Assembly (NCBI RefSeq): GCF_020177375.1
Contig: NZ_JAIWHV010000005.1
Coordinates: 62,001 to 126,000, forward strand
Reading direction: 5' to 3'
Length of the DNA: 64,000 bases
Source of the DNA: Saliphagus infecundisoli
GTDB lineage: Archaea > Halobacteriota > Halobacteria > Halobacteriales > Natrialbaceae
In this document: piece after piece, positions 1 to 8,983 of the stretch
Numbering within the stretch: the first letter of the stretch is position 1
Layout of the letters: each line of letters starts with the position of its first letter
The notes under the pieces: generated by a model
What the model saw: the letters and a program-made list of their open reading frames with translations, nothing else
Told to the model about the DNA's origin: nothing
Databases searched by the model: none
Position numbers and translations under genes: made by a program

Positions 1-2
1 GA

Positions 3-233
3 AGTGTCGAGGAGGCGAGCGACGCCGGGGCAAAGCGGTGGGGCGAGTGGGTGTCGGGCACCAACCTGGCCCACGACTCGGCTGAGTTCACCGACAACGG
101 CGTCGTCGGCGATCCCGCGGAGGGAACCGAAGAACGGGGCGCGCGGCTGTTCGACCGGGCCACAGACCGACTGGCGGATCTGCTCGAAGCCGTCGAGAGA
201 CGGGACGTGTCGCGGCCGGCCCGACGGGAGTGA
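3..233 (+). CDS. Creatininase family protein, C-terminal fragment
   Basis: This frame is open from the window edge and stops at 233, so only the last 76 residues are present. The tail reads GTNLAHDSAEFTDNGVVGDP followed by an EGTEERGARLFDRA stretch. That matches the end of creatininase-family amidohydrolases, where a G-V-x-GDP segment precedes a helix with a conserved E(K/R)G. The metal-binding N-terminal part lies outside the window, so the substrate cannot be judged. Haloarchaeal relatives are usually annotated only as creatininase family. The next gene is convergent, with its stop 2 bp away. Confidence 0.75.
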   Translation, partial: SVEEASDAGAKRWGEWVSGTNLAHDSAEFTDNGVVGDPAEGTEERGARLFDRATDRLADLLEAVERRDVSRPARRE

Positions 234-234
234 G

Positions 235-1512
235 TCAATCCGACCCCGTCCACCGGTGGAGCCAGAGCGCACAGGCCAGCGCGACGGCTGCGGCGAGGGT
301 CGCGATGGCGAACGCCATCCGGTAGCCGGTCGCGGTGTAGACCCTGACGCCGCCGACGAGCTCGCCCGTCCAGTAGCTGTCGAGCACGAAGCCCATCAGC
401 GTCGGAAGGGTCGATCCCCCGAGGAAGGCGGCGCCGTTTATCGTCCCCGTCGAGACGCCGCTGGCGCTCGCGGGATGGCGGTCCTTGACGACCGCGTAGC
501 TCAGGACGAACGCGCCGAGGAAGGACCCCGTCAGGAAGAAAACGGCCGCGACGACCGGCAGTGGAGGGTTCCCGACCGCGGCGATCGTCCCGAGCGCGAG
601 GACGTAACAGCCTCCGCCGACGATCATCAAACTGGTACGCTCGCCGGTCCGATCGGAGAGCCAGCCGAGCGCGGGCGGGCCGACGACCAGCCCGACGCTT
701 CCCGCGAGGGTGAACGTCGAAGCGTACGTCACCGAGACGTCGTACGTCTGGGCGACGTAGGGCACCCCCCAGAGCCCGAACAGGGTCAGGTTGATTCCCG
801 TCGCACAGAACAACATCGCGCTCACCGCCCAGACGACCCGATCCCCGAGAACCGCCGCCAGCGACGCCCGGAGCTCGGCGAGAGTGAGCGAGGGCTGGTC
901 GGGGACGCCCTCGACCGGCTCGAACCCCGCGCGTTCGGGGGAGTCCCGGACGACCAGGGCGACGAGGACGGCGACGGCGAGCCCGACGGCCCCCAACGCG
1001 GCGATCGTCGTCCGCCAGCCCGCCGCGCCGACGGCGAGCGCGAGCGGCGTCGTCGCGAGCACCCCGCCGATTCCCGACACCGCGAAGGTGAGCCCGCTCA
1101 TCGTCGCGAACTCGTCGGCGCGGTACCAGCTCGCACAGAATCGCAGGATACAGACGAAGACGACGCTCCCCCCGAGGCCGATCAGCCCTCGGCCGGCGAT
1201 CGCCGTCCAGTAACTCCCCGCGAGCGAAAACCAGAGCGCGCCGACGCTCATTACGACGGCCCCCGCGGCCGCCGTCCGCCGGGGACCGACCCGATCGGCG
1301 AGCAGCCCCGTCGGGATCTGCATCGCGGCGTAGACGTAAAAGAAGACCGCGTGGAGCGTTCCCAGGCGGGCGCCCGTCGTCCGAAACGCCGCCATCAGCT
1401 CCTCGGCGAGCACCGCAGTCGAGAGCCGGTAGACGTTGACCAGCAGGAAAACAAGCCCGAGGAGTCCCCACAGGAGCCAGCGATAGCGTCGCGGGGAACC
1501 GAACGGCTGCAT
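235..1512 (-). CDS. MFS transporter
   Basis: This is a membrane carrier of the major facilitator superfamily with about 12 hydrophobic segments over 425 residues. The family loop between TM2 and TM3 is visible as GLLADRVGPRRT, and the second half has the matching GWLSDRTGER loop. I chose ATG 1512 (MQPFGSPRRYRWLLWG), which sits directly before TM1. GTG 1548 is a possible alternative. The open frame beyond that runs antisense through the next gene and is not coding. The substrate cannot be told from the sequence. Its stop faces that of the creatininase gene. Confidence 0.9.
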   Translation of the reverse strand: MQPFGSPRRYRWLLWGLLGLVFLLVNVYRLSTAVLAEELMAAFRTTGARLGTLHAVFFYVYAAMQIPTGLLADRVGPRRTAAAGAVVMSVGALWFSLAGSYWTAIAGRGLIGLGGSVVFVCILRFCASWYRADEFATMSGLTFAVSGIGGVLATTPLALAVGAAGWRTTIAALGAVGLAVAVLVALVVRDSPERAGFEPVEGVPDQPSLTLAELRASLAAVLGDRVVWAVSAMLFCATGINLTLFGLWGVPYVAQTYDVSVTYASTFTLAGSVGLVVGPPALGWLSDRTGERTSLMIVGGGCYVLALGTIAAVGNPPLPVVAAVFFLTGSFLGAFVLSYAVVKDRHPASASGVSTGTINGAAFLGGSTLPTLMGFVLDSYWTGELVGGVRVYTATGYRMAFAIATLAAAVALACALWLHRWTGSD

Positions 1513-1571
1513 CGACTCGGACACGATTGCGACGGGAGAAACGTTCACCGATCGGCGACGGCCGCCCGCAG

Positions 1572-2024
1572 CTACTCCTCGTCCTCGTCTTCGTCTTCGC
1601 CTTCGTTCCCGCCGTCGGCTCCGTCGCCGGCGCCGGTTTCTGCGTCCTCGAGGGATTCCTTGAGCGCTAGCATCGTCTCGGGAAGGCCGTCGATGCGCTC
1701 GCCGGCCGTCGAGAGCTGCTCGACGGTTTCCTCGAGGGCCTCGATCTCGCTTTCGAGGTCGGAGGCGTCCTCGAAGGCTTCGGCGCGCTCGCCCATCGTG
1801 TACCACTTCTTTGCGTCCCGGAGATGCTCTTCTGCGTCGCCGGCCTCCAGGTTCGCGTCGAGGGTGTTCAGGACGCCGAGGACGTTGTCGGCCTCGGCCT
1901 CCCAGACCGCGTCGGCCTCGGGGAGGGCCTCCCGGGCGGCCGAAAGCGAGGACTCGACGTCGTCGCGCATCTCGCTTGCCGCCTCCCCGAACAGTTCGTC
2001 GTCGTCCAGTGCCGATTGGCTCAT
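1572..2024 (-). CDS. DUF5790-like haloarchaeal coiled-coil protein
   Basis: This 150-residue, very acidic, soluble protein begins MSQSALDDDELFGEAASEMR and contains the segment DAEEHLRDAKKWYTMGERA. It resembles a haloarchaea-restricted family that I recall as DUF5790. It is mostly predicted helix with heptad-like leucines at residues 85-130. The C-terminal 20 residues are low-complexity Gly/Glu/Asp. No catalytic motif is visible and the function is unknown. It lies just upstream of the MFS gene on the same strand, but 60 bp separate them, so co-transcription is uncertain. Confidence 0.8.
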   Translation of the reverse strand: MSQSALDDDELFGEAASEMRDDVESSLSAAREALPEADAVWEAEADNVLGVLNTLDANLEAGDAEEHLRDAKKWYTMGERAEAFEDASDLESEIEALEETVEQLSTAGERIDGLPETMLALKESLEDAETGAGDGADGGNEGEDEDEDEE

Positions 2025-2191
2025 GGCCGGGCGTACACCGCCGCCAGGGTTAAAAGGTCGCCCGAAAGCGGAAGTGAAATCGGGGTCGAGAACCGCGAAC
2101 GGGAGCGAACGACGCACGGATTCCGAAACCAGCTCGTCGGGAGAGGTCGAAACCGTTAAGCTGCTTTCGTGTCGTTTTTCAATCATTCGGG

Positions 2192-3811
2192 ATGTGGCGC
2201 TCCTGGCTCCGAGGCGGCGCGGAGATCGCACGCGGCGAGTGGGTCCTCCACCGCCGGGAACGCGGCGGAGTGGCCCGGCGAGGACTCGCGTTCGCCGTCT
2301 TCGTGGTTGGCGCCGCTCTCGGCTGGGGCGCCTACGGGATCGGCCGGGAGGTGGCTGGCGGCGAGTCCGTTCCCTTCGGCGTCCTCGGGATTGCCGCGGC
2401 CGCCACGATGGCATGGGTGGCCTGGCGGAGTTCCAGACTGACCCGGGACTCGTTCGAGGGTCTGAACCCCGAGTTCCTCCTGACGACTGTCCCGGCGCGG
2501 ATCCCCGCCCTGGGGCTGTTGGTGGTCGTCTACGCCCGCGTCGCGACCGTCCTCGCCGTCCCGACGGTTGCCATCGGAGTCGGCGGGGCGGTCGGACTCC
2601 GGACACCGGCGCTCGCGCTCACGGTCGTCCTCGCGGTCGCGGCCGCAACCGCGGCCGCCGTCGGTGTCGGCGTCTCGGTTCGGCTGGTGGCCTCGCTCGC
2701 CGCGTCGCGGCTATCCCGCGGACGGACCTACAGGGACCTGGTAGTGTTGTTCGGCTGGGTGCCGCTCGTGGTCGGCTGGTTCCTCCTCATCGAGACGGTC
2801 GAACGCGTCTCGATCGCGTGGCTCGCGGCCGCACCGACGAGAGGTGTCGCCGACCTCGCGCTGCTCGGCGCGGCCGGTCGGACGGGGGCCGACCCCGCGA
2901 GCGGGCTGGCCGCACTCGCCGTCTTCGCCAGCGGAGCGGCGCTTTCGGTCGGGACGACGACCTTCCTCGCCCGGCGGATCTGGGAGGGAGAACCCGCGGG
3001 GCGGGCCCCGAAAACCGGCTCGCACCCGCTCCTCGAGCCGGGCTGGGTCGAGCGGCTCACGGGCGAACGCATCCCGCGACCGGTCCGGACCGTCGCCCGA
3101 AAACGCTGGCTGGTCGAGCGCCGGACCGCGCGCGGGCTTTTGTATGCGGGTCAGGTCGTCGGATTTTCCGGCATCGTCCTCTTCCCAGCCGGCATCCTCG
3201 CCGGAGGAGTCCCCCTGTTCGTACTGGTAGTCCATTCGCTCGGGCTCGCGGTGGGCATCGTGTTCGGCTCCGACCCGATCGGGATCGAGTACCGCGGCCT
3301 GCAGATGATGCTGACGACTGTCGGGGGACGGGCGTTCGTCGGTGGTTTTCTGCTGGCGGCGCTCGCACCCGCCGCCGTCATCGTCCCGGCGGTCGTCCTC
3401 CCGCTGGGGGCGGTGAGTACCGCCACCGCCGGCGAGACGCTCTCGTTTGTTCTCTTCGGGATCGCCGTCTGTGGATCTACAGCCACACTCGCGCTCGCGG
3501 TCGGACTGGGCGTCGAGCGGTCGGCGTTCGTCCCTCACCCGGGGTTCTTCACGGACGCCCCCTGGTACATCGAGATCGGATGGGAACAGTTCGGCCGGCT
3601 CGGAGTGGTCCTCGTCGCCGCGACGCTTTCGGCGCTGCCGGCGTTCGTGGGGACCCACCCGGTGGTGTACGAGTATCTGGCGGGAGCCGGGCTTTCGGTC
3701 CCCGCCACCCGAAGCGTCTCCCTCCTGCTCGGTGCCCTGGTCGCCGTGGGGGTCACACGGCTCGCAAGCGAGATCGCTATCGACCGATACGAGGGGTATT
3801 CGTTCGAATGA
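2192..3811 (+). CDS. ABC-2 type transporter permease
   Basis: This 539-residue integral membrane protein has roughly 12 hydrophobic segments spread through its length. It ends in YEGYSFE and overlaps the next gene by the four bases ATGA (3808-3811). That overlap with an ABC ATPase identifies it as the membrane partner of an ABC-2 exporter. The N-terminus (MWRSWLRGGAEIARGEW) is amphipathic before the first TM segment. ATG 2192 has no Shine-Dalgarno motif, as is usual in haloarchaea. The cargo is unknown; lipid, drug or polysaccharide export are all possible for this class. Confidence 0.85.
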   Translation: MWRSWLRGGAEIARGEWVLHRRERGGVARRGLAFAVFVVGAALGWGAYGIGREVAGGESVPFGVLGIAAAATMAWVAWRSSRLTRDSFEGLNPEFLLTTVPARIPALGLLVVVYARVATVLAVPTVAIGVGGAVGLRTPALALTVVLAVAAATAAAVGVGVSVRLVASLAASRLSRGRTYRDLVVLFGWVPLVVGWFLLIETVERVSIAWLAAAPTRGVADLALLGAAGRTGADPASGLAALAVFASGAALSVGTTTFLARRIWEGEPAGRAPKTGSHPLLEPGWVERLTGERIPRPVRTVARKRWLVERRTARGLLYAGQVVGFSGIVLFPAGILAGGVPLFVLVVHSLGLAVGIVFGSDPIGIEYRGLQMMLTTVGGRAFVGGFLLAALAPAAVIVPAVVLPLGAVSTATAGETLSFVLFGIAVCGSTATLALAVGLGVERSAFVPHPGFFTDAPWYIEIGWEQFGRLGVVLVAATLSALPAFVGTHPVVYEYLAGAGLSVPATRSVSLLLGALVAVGVTRLASEIAIDRYEGYSFE

Positions 3812-4603
3812 CGCCGACGGAACCGCCGGCCGACGAATCCGATGGAAACGATGCGGCCGACCCCAAGGCGGCAGTCGTCGCCGACGGACTGACGAAACGC
3901 TACGGCGACACGGCGGTCGTCGAGGACCTGTATCTCGGAATCGAGGCCGGCACCGTCTACGGCCTCCTCGGACCCAACGGAGCAGGGAAGACGACCACCA
4001 TCCGGATGCTGACCGGGTTGGCTCCACCGACCGACGGAAGCGCCCGGGTCGCAGGCGTCCCCGTCTCCGACCGGGAGACACTCGTCTCACAGATCGGCTA
4101 CCTGCCCGAATCGACGCCGATCCGGGGACAGTTCACCGGCCGCGAACAGCTCGCCCACCACGGCCGGCTCCGCGGGATGGAGTCCCGCGAGATCGACGGC
4201 CGGACCGAGGCGCTGTTGGAGCGCCTCGCGCTCGACTCGGCCGATGACCGGGTCGTGACCTACTCGAAGGGAATGCGCCGGAAGGTGGGGTTGATCCAGG
4301 CGATCATGCACGAGCCGAGCGTCGTCTTTCTCGACGAGCCGACCGCCGGACTCGACCCGCGAGCCACGCGGACGGTCAGGGAGGTCGTCACTGAACTGGC
4401 AGACGGGGGAACGACGGTCTGTCTCTCGACGCATATCCTCCCGGTCGTCGAAGCCGTCGCGGATCGGGTCGGAATCTGTCATGAGGGCGAACTCGTCGCG
4501 GAGGGTCCCTCGAAAGAACTTCGCCGAGCGCCCGGGAGACACCGATCGAACCCTCGAGGACGCCTTCCTCCGCCTGACGAGCGAGCGAGACGGGAACCGG
4601 TGA
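3808..4603 (+). CDS. ABC transporter ATP-binding protein with apparent frameshift near its 3' end
   Basis: This is the nucleotide-binding subunit partnering the permease just upstream. Walker A is GPNGAGKTT (residues 55-63), the signature motif is YSKGMRRK, Walker B is VVFLDEPTAGLD and the switch histidine lies in STHIL. After KELRRA (about 4530) the frame of the ATG loses family similarity and would run to 4701, across the whole 3' end of the convergent mptD gene. In the +1 frame the expected tail follows at once: ERPGDTDRTLEDAFLRL, ending at TGA 4603. The paralogue at 41387 has the equivalent SLEDAFLAVTDEGE tail in frame. One extra base near 4515-4532 explains this. It may be a sequencing error or a real mutation of the last 25 residues. 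Confidence 0.85.
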
Positions 4604-4619
4604 TCGCAATTGGAGCCGG

Positions 4620-4988
4620 TCAGCGATCGACAGACTCGACTCTCATTAGCGGATACCCCTCCTCCATCTCCATACGGGTCCGGACGGTACAACCCTCGTA
4701 GGCGACGACGATTCCGACCTCGATGAACCGACCAGTCATCTCGGTGTAGCCGTCGGCGCAGGCGGCCGCGAGTTCGTCCTCGCGAACGTCGACGGTCACT
4801 TCCTCGCAGTGGGGCTGGTTCTCGATGGCCTCCTCCATCGCCCGGGCGAGGCTGGGGGCGCTCTCGGGGGTGACGGGGGTGCCGGCGAACTGGTGGTAGA
4901 GCGAGCCGAACTTGATGCCGGCCTCGAAGCAGGCGGTCTCGGGGTCGGTAGGCCCCGTCTCGTCGGCGCCTTCGAGGGTTTCGTCCAT
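4620..4988 (-). CDS. mptD: Archaeal dihydroneopterin aldolase (MptD family)
   Basis: This 122-residue protein has the segment FEAGIKFGSLYHQFAGTPV and the C-terminal block VAYEGCTVRTRMEMEEGYPL. Both are hallmarks of the archaeal MptD-type aldolase. MptD splits 7,8-dihydroneopterin to 6-hydroxymethyl-dihydropterin and glycolaldehyde in folate/pterin biosynthesis, and it replaces bacterial FolB. I chose ATG 4988 (MDETLEGADETG) because the length then equals the family norm of about 120 residues. The longer open frame to 5081 would overlap the promoter of azf. The gene is divergent from azf. Confidence 0.85.
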   Translation of the reverse strand: MDETLEGADETGPTDPETACFEAGIKFGSLYHQFAGTPVTPESAPSLARAMEEAIENQPHCEEVTVDVREDELAAACADGYTEMTGRFIEVGIVVAYEGCTVRTRMEMEEGYPLMRVESVDR

Positions 4989-5083
4989 ATCCGTTCCACG
5001 CCCGGCGAGCGGAAGGCGATTTCGGCCGCGGGAGAACCGCACGTTACTTACCCTGCCTCGCCAACGCCCCACCAAGACCAACG

Positions 5084-5830
5084 ATGGGAGAGCGAGTCCT
5101 GCTGACGGGGGCCGCGGGACGCGTCGGCCGGGCGATCATCGACGACCTGGCCGACGACTACGAGTGGCGACTCCTCGATCGAGACCCGCTCGCGGGCAGC
5201 CAGCCAGGCGAGGTCGTCGTCGCCGACATCACCGACGACGAGGCCGTCCGGGAAGCGATGGAGGGAATCGACGCGGTGGTCCATCTCGCGGGCGACCCCC
5301 GCCCGGAGGCCCCCTGGGACAGCGTCCTCGCGAACAACATCGACGGCACCCAGACCGTCTACGAGGCCGCCGTCGAGACCGGCGTCGAGCGGGTCGTCTT
5401 CGCCTCCTCGAACCACGCCGTCAGCGCCTACGAGACCGACGACCGTACCCCCGACGTCTACCGGCCCGACGACGAGTTCCGCCTCGACGGGGACGAACTC
5501 CCCCGCCCGGGAAACCTCTACGGCGTCTCGAAGGCCGCCGGCGAGACCCTCGGCCGGTACTACCACGACGCCCACGACCTCTCGGTGCTCTGTGTCCGCA
5601 TCGGCAACCTCACCAAGGGCCACCCGCCGATCGACTACGAGCGCGGCCAGGCGATGTGGCTCTCCTATCGGGACTGTGCCCACCTCTTTGATCGTAGCCT
5701 GCAAGCGGAGTACGGCTACGAGATCGTCTACGGAATCAGCGACAACGACCGGAAGTACTACTCCCTGGAGCGTGCCCGGGAAGTGCTGGGCTACGACCCT
5801 CGGGACAATTCCGCCGACCACGACGACTAG
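5084..5830 (+). CDS. azf: NAD-dependent glucose-6-phosphate dehydrogenase, Azf type
   Basis: This is an extended short-chain dehydrogenase of 248 residues. It has the nucleotide-binding LLTGAAGRVG motif at residues 6-15, an acidic residue suited to NAD in LLDRDP, and the catalytic pair Tyr146 and Lys150 in YGVSKAAGE. It closely resembles the Haloferax volcanii archaeal zwischenferment (Azf). That enzyme oxidises glucose-6-phosphate with NAD+ in the oxidative pentose phosphate route of haloarchaea. A uronic acid dehydrogenase is the nearest alternative, as the families are related. The start at 5084 follows the divergent mptD promoter closely. Confidence 0.88.
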   Translation: MGERVLLTGAAGRVGRAIIDDLADDYEWRLLDRDPLAGSQPGEVVVADITDDEAVREAMEGIDAVVHLAGDPRPEAPWDSVLANNIDGTQTVYEAAVETGVERVVFASSNHAVSAYETDDRTPDVYRPDDEFRLDGDELPRPGNLYGVSKAAGETLGRYYHDAHDLSVLCVRIGNLTKGHPPIDYERGQAMWLSYRDCAHLFDRSLQAEYGYEIVYGISDNDRKYYSLERAREVLGYDPRDNSADHDD

Positions 5831-6441
5831 AACAGTCCCTCGACGTCTCGCTCCTTCGCCTCCCGCCGCTCGACGTGGCCCCGTAGCCGGTCGTAGACGA
5901 TCCCCCGGTGGTCGTCCTCCGCGAGGAAGTCCGCGACGAGCGCGAGAAAACGGCTCCCCTCCTCGCCCGCCTCGAGATCCGCGATCGCGTACTCGCAGGC
6001 TCCCTCGACGATTTCCTCGGCGTAGCCCAGTTCGTCGGCGAGAATCGGTGCCGCGATCGCCTGCTCTTCCGAGGAGAGGTCCGCGAGGGTCGGACGCTCG
6101 CCGTCGAGAACGATCCGGGGCGGCGGCCGACGCTCGATGATTTCGGGATCGGACGCGAGCGCCGACAGCGCGCGCCGGACGCCCGCGAGGTCGACCTCTC
6201 GGTAGTCTGCGGGGAGGCCCTCCAGATAGTCGAGCGCGCTCTCCGCGAGACCGACACAGCCCTCCCAGTTTCGGTTCCTGGCGTGGTGGACCGCGGCGGT
6301 GAACTGGATCAGGCCGTGGAGCAGGCGCTCGTCGTCGCTCTCGCGTTCGAGCTCGAGCCAGTGGGCCTCCCAGGCGTCGTGGGCCGCGTGGTAGTGGCCC
6401 GCGTTGTAGATCGCGACGCCCGCCCGGAGCCGTTCGCGCAT
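5827..6441 (-). CDS. DUF309 domain protein
   Basis: This 204-residue soluble protein has the DUF309 core near its N-terminus: AIYNAGHYHAAHDAWEAHW and, further on, LLHGLIQFTAAVHHARNRNW. In this family the conserved His and Glu residues suggest a metal-binding helical bundle, but no reaction is known. The C-terminal half (residues 110-204) is acidic and helical. It is convergent with azf, and the two stop codons overlap by 4 bp. Confidence 0.85.
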   Translation of the reverse strand: MRERLRAGVAIYNAGHYHAAHDAWEAHWLELERESDDERLLHGLIQFTAAVHHARNRNWEGCVGLAESALDYLEGLPADYREVDLAGVRRALSALASDPEIIERRPPPRIVLDGERPTLADLSSEEQAIAAPILADELGYAEEIVEGACEYAIADLEAGEEGSRFLALVADFLAEDDHRGIVYDRLRGHVERREAKERDVEGLF

Positions 6442-6486
6442 ACCCGATTCAGGCGGGCCGGGCCGATAGGCGTGTGGGTCCGCGAC

Positions 6487-7563
6487 CTACAGCAGGAACT
6501 CCCCGTCGCGCTGGACGACCTCGCCGTCCACTTCCAGCACCGAGTCCTCGCTCGTATCGATCAGCATGTCCGTGTGGATCGCCGACTCGTTGCCCGACTG
6601 GCCCTCGGGAAGACAGGCGTCGTACGCCCGGCCGAGCGCGAGGTGGACCGTCTCGGCCATCTTCTCGTCGAAGAGGATGGTGTCAGTGTAGCGGTCGATC
6701 CCCCGGTTCATTCCTATCCCGAGTTCGCCCAGTCGGCGGGCGCCCTCGTCGGTCTCGAGGAGATCGGCGATCACGTCCTCCCCCCGGTCGGCTTCGTGAG
6801 AAACGACCTCGCCGTCCTCGAACTCGAGGCGGACGCCCTTGACGGCCTCGCCGTCGATCGTCATCGGGATATCGAACAGGACCTCCCCCTCCGTCGCTTC
6901 GGGCGCCGTAAAGACCTCGCCACTGGGCAAGTTGTGGGAGTCGTAGGCGACCGAGGCGGCGCTGTTGACCGCCGTCCGGTCCTCGATCGACATCGTGAGG
7001 TCGGTTCCTGCCGACTCGATCCTGACCTCGCTTCCCTCGTCGAGCACCGCCTTCACCTCGGCCATCTCGTCGGCGAGAGAGTCCCAGTCCCGGAGGATCG
7101 CGTCGTAGGCGAACTCCCGGTACTCCTCGTAGGCCATGTCGGCCTGCTGGGCGAGGCTTCGGGTCGGGTGGTACGTCGAGACCCACCGGGTGTCGTAGCG
7201 GGCCTCCCGAACGTCAGTGCGGGCACTGCGGTAGGACTGGCGGCGCTCGCCGGGGACGTCGGCCATCGCGTTCGTGTTCCGGCCGCCGCCGAGCGAGAGG
7301 ACGACGTCCGCCGCCTCGTAGAGAGCGAGTTCGTGGTCGGGAGCCTCGAACTCCCCCTCAGAGGCCCGCAGGTACGCTCGGCGGAGTTCCTCAGAACTGT
7401 AGGTCGCGAGCAGGTTCGCGCCGCGCTCGCCGAGCGCTTCGGCGACGGCGACCGCGAGGTCGTGGGCCGCGGGCCCGACCGAGAGGACGACGTCGTCGCC
7501 TTCCTCGACTCTCGCGCTCCAGTCGACGAGCGTTTCGGCGTGGTCGTAGACGCGTTCGTCCAT
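6487..7563 (-). CDS. M29 family aminopeptidase
   Basis: This 358-residue protein matches the thermophilic (M29) metallo-aminopeptidase family in length and layout. Candidate two-metal ligands lie in the C-terminal half. They are the Glu in NLPSGEVFTAPE, the Glu in DEKMAETVHLALGRAY with its following His, and the His/Asp pair in NESAIHTDMLID. These enzymes act in the cytoplasm and remove N-terminal residues from peptides. The protein has no signal peptide. ATG 7563 is preceded by a short gap to the transporter gene upstream on the same strand. Confidence 0.88.
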   Translation of the reverse strand: MDERVYDHAETLVDWSARVEEGDDVVLSVGPAAHDLAVAVAEALGERGANLLATYSSEELRRAYLRASEGEFEAPDHELALYEAADVVLSLGGGRNTNAMADVPGERRQSYRSARTDVREARYDTRWVSTYHPTRSLAQQADMAYEEYREFAYDAILRDWDSLADEMAEVKAVLDEGSEVRIESAGTDLTMSIEDRTAVNSAASVAYDSHNLPSGEVFTAPEATEGEVLFDIPMTIDGEAVKGVRLEFEDGEVVSHEADRGEDVIADLLETDEGARRLGELGIGMNRGIDRYTDTILFDEKMAETVHLALGRAYDACLPEGQSGNESAIHTDMLIDTSEDSVLEVDGEVVQRDGEFLL

Positions 7564-7613
7564 GGAATCCCCTCGACTGCCCCCGACTAAACTCCCTCTG
7601 ATCCCGGCCCGTA

Positions 7614-8315
7614 TCAGGCCGGACCGGTCTCGCGCCGGGCGAGCGCGACGACCGCGTAGACGACCGGCGTATCGAGGATCGCAATCGCGAGTTTCAGGAG
7701 GTACTGGCCGACGACCAGCGAGAGGACCGCCTCGGGCGGGAGGGCGGCGCCGATCCCGAAGAGGGCGGGCGCGACGGCGAAGGCGACCCCGACGAAGATG
7801 ACGGTGTCGATGGCCTGGCTGGTCGCCGTCGAGGCGACGTTCCGGAGCCAGAGCTTCTTTCGCCCGGTGTGTGCGCGGATCCGGTGGAAGACGAAGACGT
7901 CCCAGTTCTGGCTGACGACGTAGGCCAGCAGGCTGCCGGCGACGACGTTCGCGGCCGGTCCGAGCGCCGCCTCGAACGTCCCCGGATCGACCGGCGAGGT
8001 CGGCGAGGCGGGCGCGGCGATCGTCGACCAGACCAACACGAGCACGACAAAATTCATCGCAAAGGCGACGTTGACGACGATATGGGCCGCCCGCCGGCCG
8101 TAGAGTTCGGCATAACAGTCGCTGGCGAGGAAGGTCAGTGCATACGCGAGCGCCGCGCCGGGAAGGACGAGTTCGGCGCCCGTAATCGGAAGCGAGAACG
8201 GCAGCGAAAACGCCAGGATCTTCGAGGCCGTCAGCTGTGCGGTGACGAGCGCGGTGACGAAGAGGCCGATCAGCGCCACCTGGGGCACCGTCGGCGTCTG
8301 CCGGGGGTCGGACAT
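7614..8315 (-). CDS. Queuosine/archaeosine precursor transporter, YhhQ (VUT) family
   Basis: This 233-residue membrane protein has about six TM segments. Family landmarks are VTAQLTASKIL in TM1, the DCYAELYGRRAA loop after TM3, and TSQAIDTVIFVGVAF near the C-terminus. Bacterial YhhQ imports queuosine precursors such as preQ0. In archaea preQ0 feeds archaeosine synthesis in tRNA, so that is the likely role here, by inference. The gene precedes the M29 peptidase on the same strand with 50 bp between them. Confidence 0.85.
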   Translation of the reverse strand: MSDPRQTPTVPQVALIGLFVTALVTAQLTASKILAFSLPFSLPITGAELVLPGAALAYALTFLASDCYAELYGRRAAHIVVNVAFAMNFVVLVLVWSTIAAPASPTSPVDPGTFEAALGPAANVVAGSLLAYVVSQNWDVFVFHRIRAHTGRKKLWLRNVASTATSQAIDTVIFVGVAFAVAPALFGIGAALPPEAVLSLVVGQYLLKLAIAILDTPVVYAVVALARRETGPA

Positions 8316-8452
8316 ACCCGCACCTCTCGTCCGATCGCCCTAAACGATGCTATTCCGGTCCGATCCGTAGCATCCCTGAGGAATACCAGCCGCAGTAAGA
8401 TCGGATCTCTCCGGCTGGTCCGGGAGAACCGACGTCGAGGACGGTCGGAGAG

Positions 8453-8554
8453 CTACTCCTCCCACTGCGTCGAGATGTAGAGCAACAGGATCATACAGAC
8501 CACGACGAGGACGATCAGCGCGATCGTCGGGACGAGCGGGACGGCCAGGTCCAT
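8453..8554 (-). CDS. Single-TM micro-protein (33 aa)
   Basis: A short open frame starts at ATG 8554 and ends with TAG at 8453. It encodes MDLAVPLVPTIALIVLVVV, then CMILLLYISTQWEE. Nearly all of it is one hydrophobic helix, followed by a short acidic/aromatic tail. No standard gene caller would keep it. It has its own gap on both sides and keeps haloarchaeal codon use with GC-rich third positions, which supports it being real. The function is unknown; small single-span proteins often modulate membrane partners. Confidence 0.6.
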   Translation of the reverse strand: MDLAVPLVPTIALIVLVVVCMILLLYISTQWEE

Positions 8555-8606
8555 ACCGCTTTTCGGGTATGAGCGGCCAAAGAACTGTGGGTCGGACGGG
8601 CGTCTC

Positions 8607-8855
8607 CTACTCGACGATCGCCACCCGGTCGATGTCGACGTAGCCGATCCGGTCGGTCGAGGGCGAGTCGGTCAGCTCCTCGAGCTCGAGGTACTCCTCC
8701 TCCAAGCCGACGACGGTTCCCTCCCTGCGGTTCTCCTCGCCGGCGACCATCACGGTGTCGTAGAGCTCGATCTCGTCGCCGACCGAGACCAGTTCCCGGA
8801 CGAGTTCGCGGGCCTCACGGGCGTCGGCGTTCTGTGGAACGTCGAGTTCGGTCAT
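8607..8855 (-). CDS. Small acidic hypothetical protein (82 aa)
   Basis: This 82-residue soluble protein opens with a helix (ADAREARELVRELVS). It continues with alternating hydrophobic strands (GDEIELYDTVMV, REGTVVGLEEEYLELEEL, IGYVDIDRVAIVE), suggesting a small beta-barrel like an Sm or KOW fold. No catalytic residues are evident. I do not recognise the family. ATG 8855 is preceded by an AT-containing stretch that could hold the promoter. Confidence 0.7.
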   Translation of the reverse strand: MTELDVPQNADAREARELVRELVSVGDEIELYDTVMVAGEENRREGTVVGLEEEYLELEELTDSPSTDRIGYVDIDRVAIVE

Positions 8856-8983
8856 GCAGTACGTAGTAGCGTCTGTCAGTAGTTGAATGATAGGGGGGCA
8901 CGCGCATGGTCTGCTATAGAGGCCGACAAAAAAGACCGGACCGCTAGCCAGGAAGCGGTCTATTCGATGGAGCCGCCGCCGTT

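Noticed and set aside
4-4701. A 1565-residue open frame across the first 4.7 kb of the plus strand
   Set aside because: It is antisense to the MFS and DUF5790-like genes and Arg/Pro-rich until the ABC ATPase begins at 3808. High GC keeps such shadow frames open.
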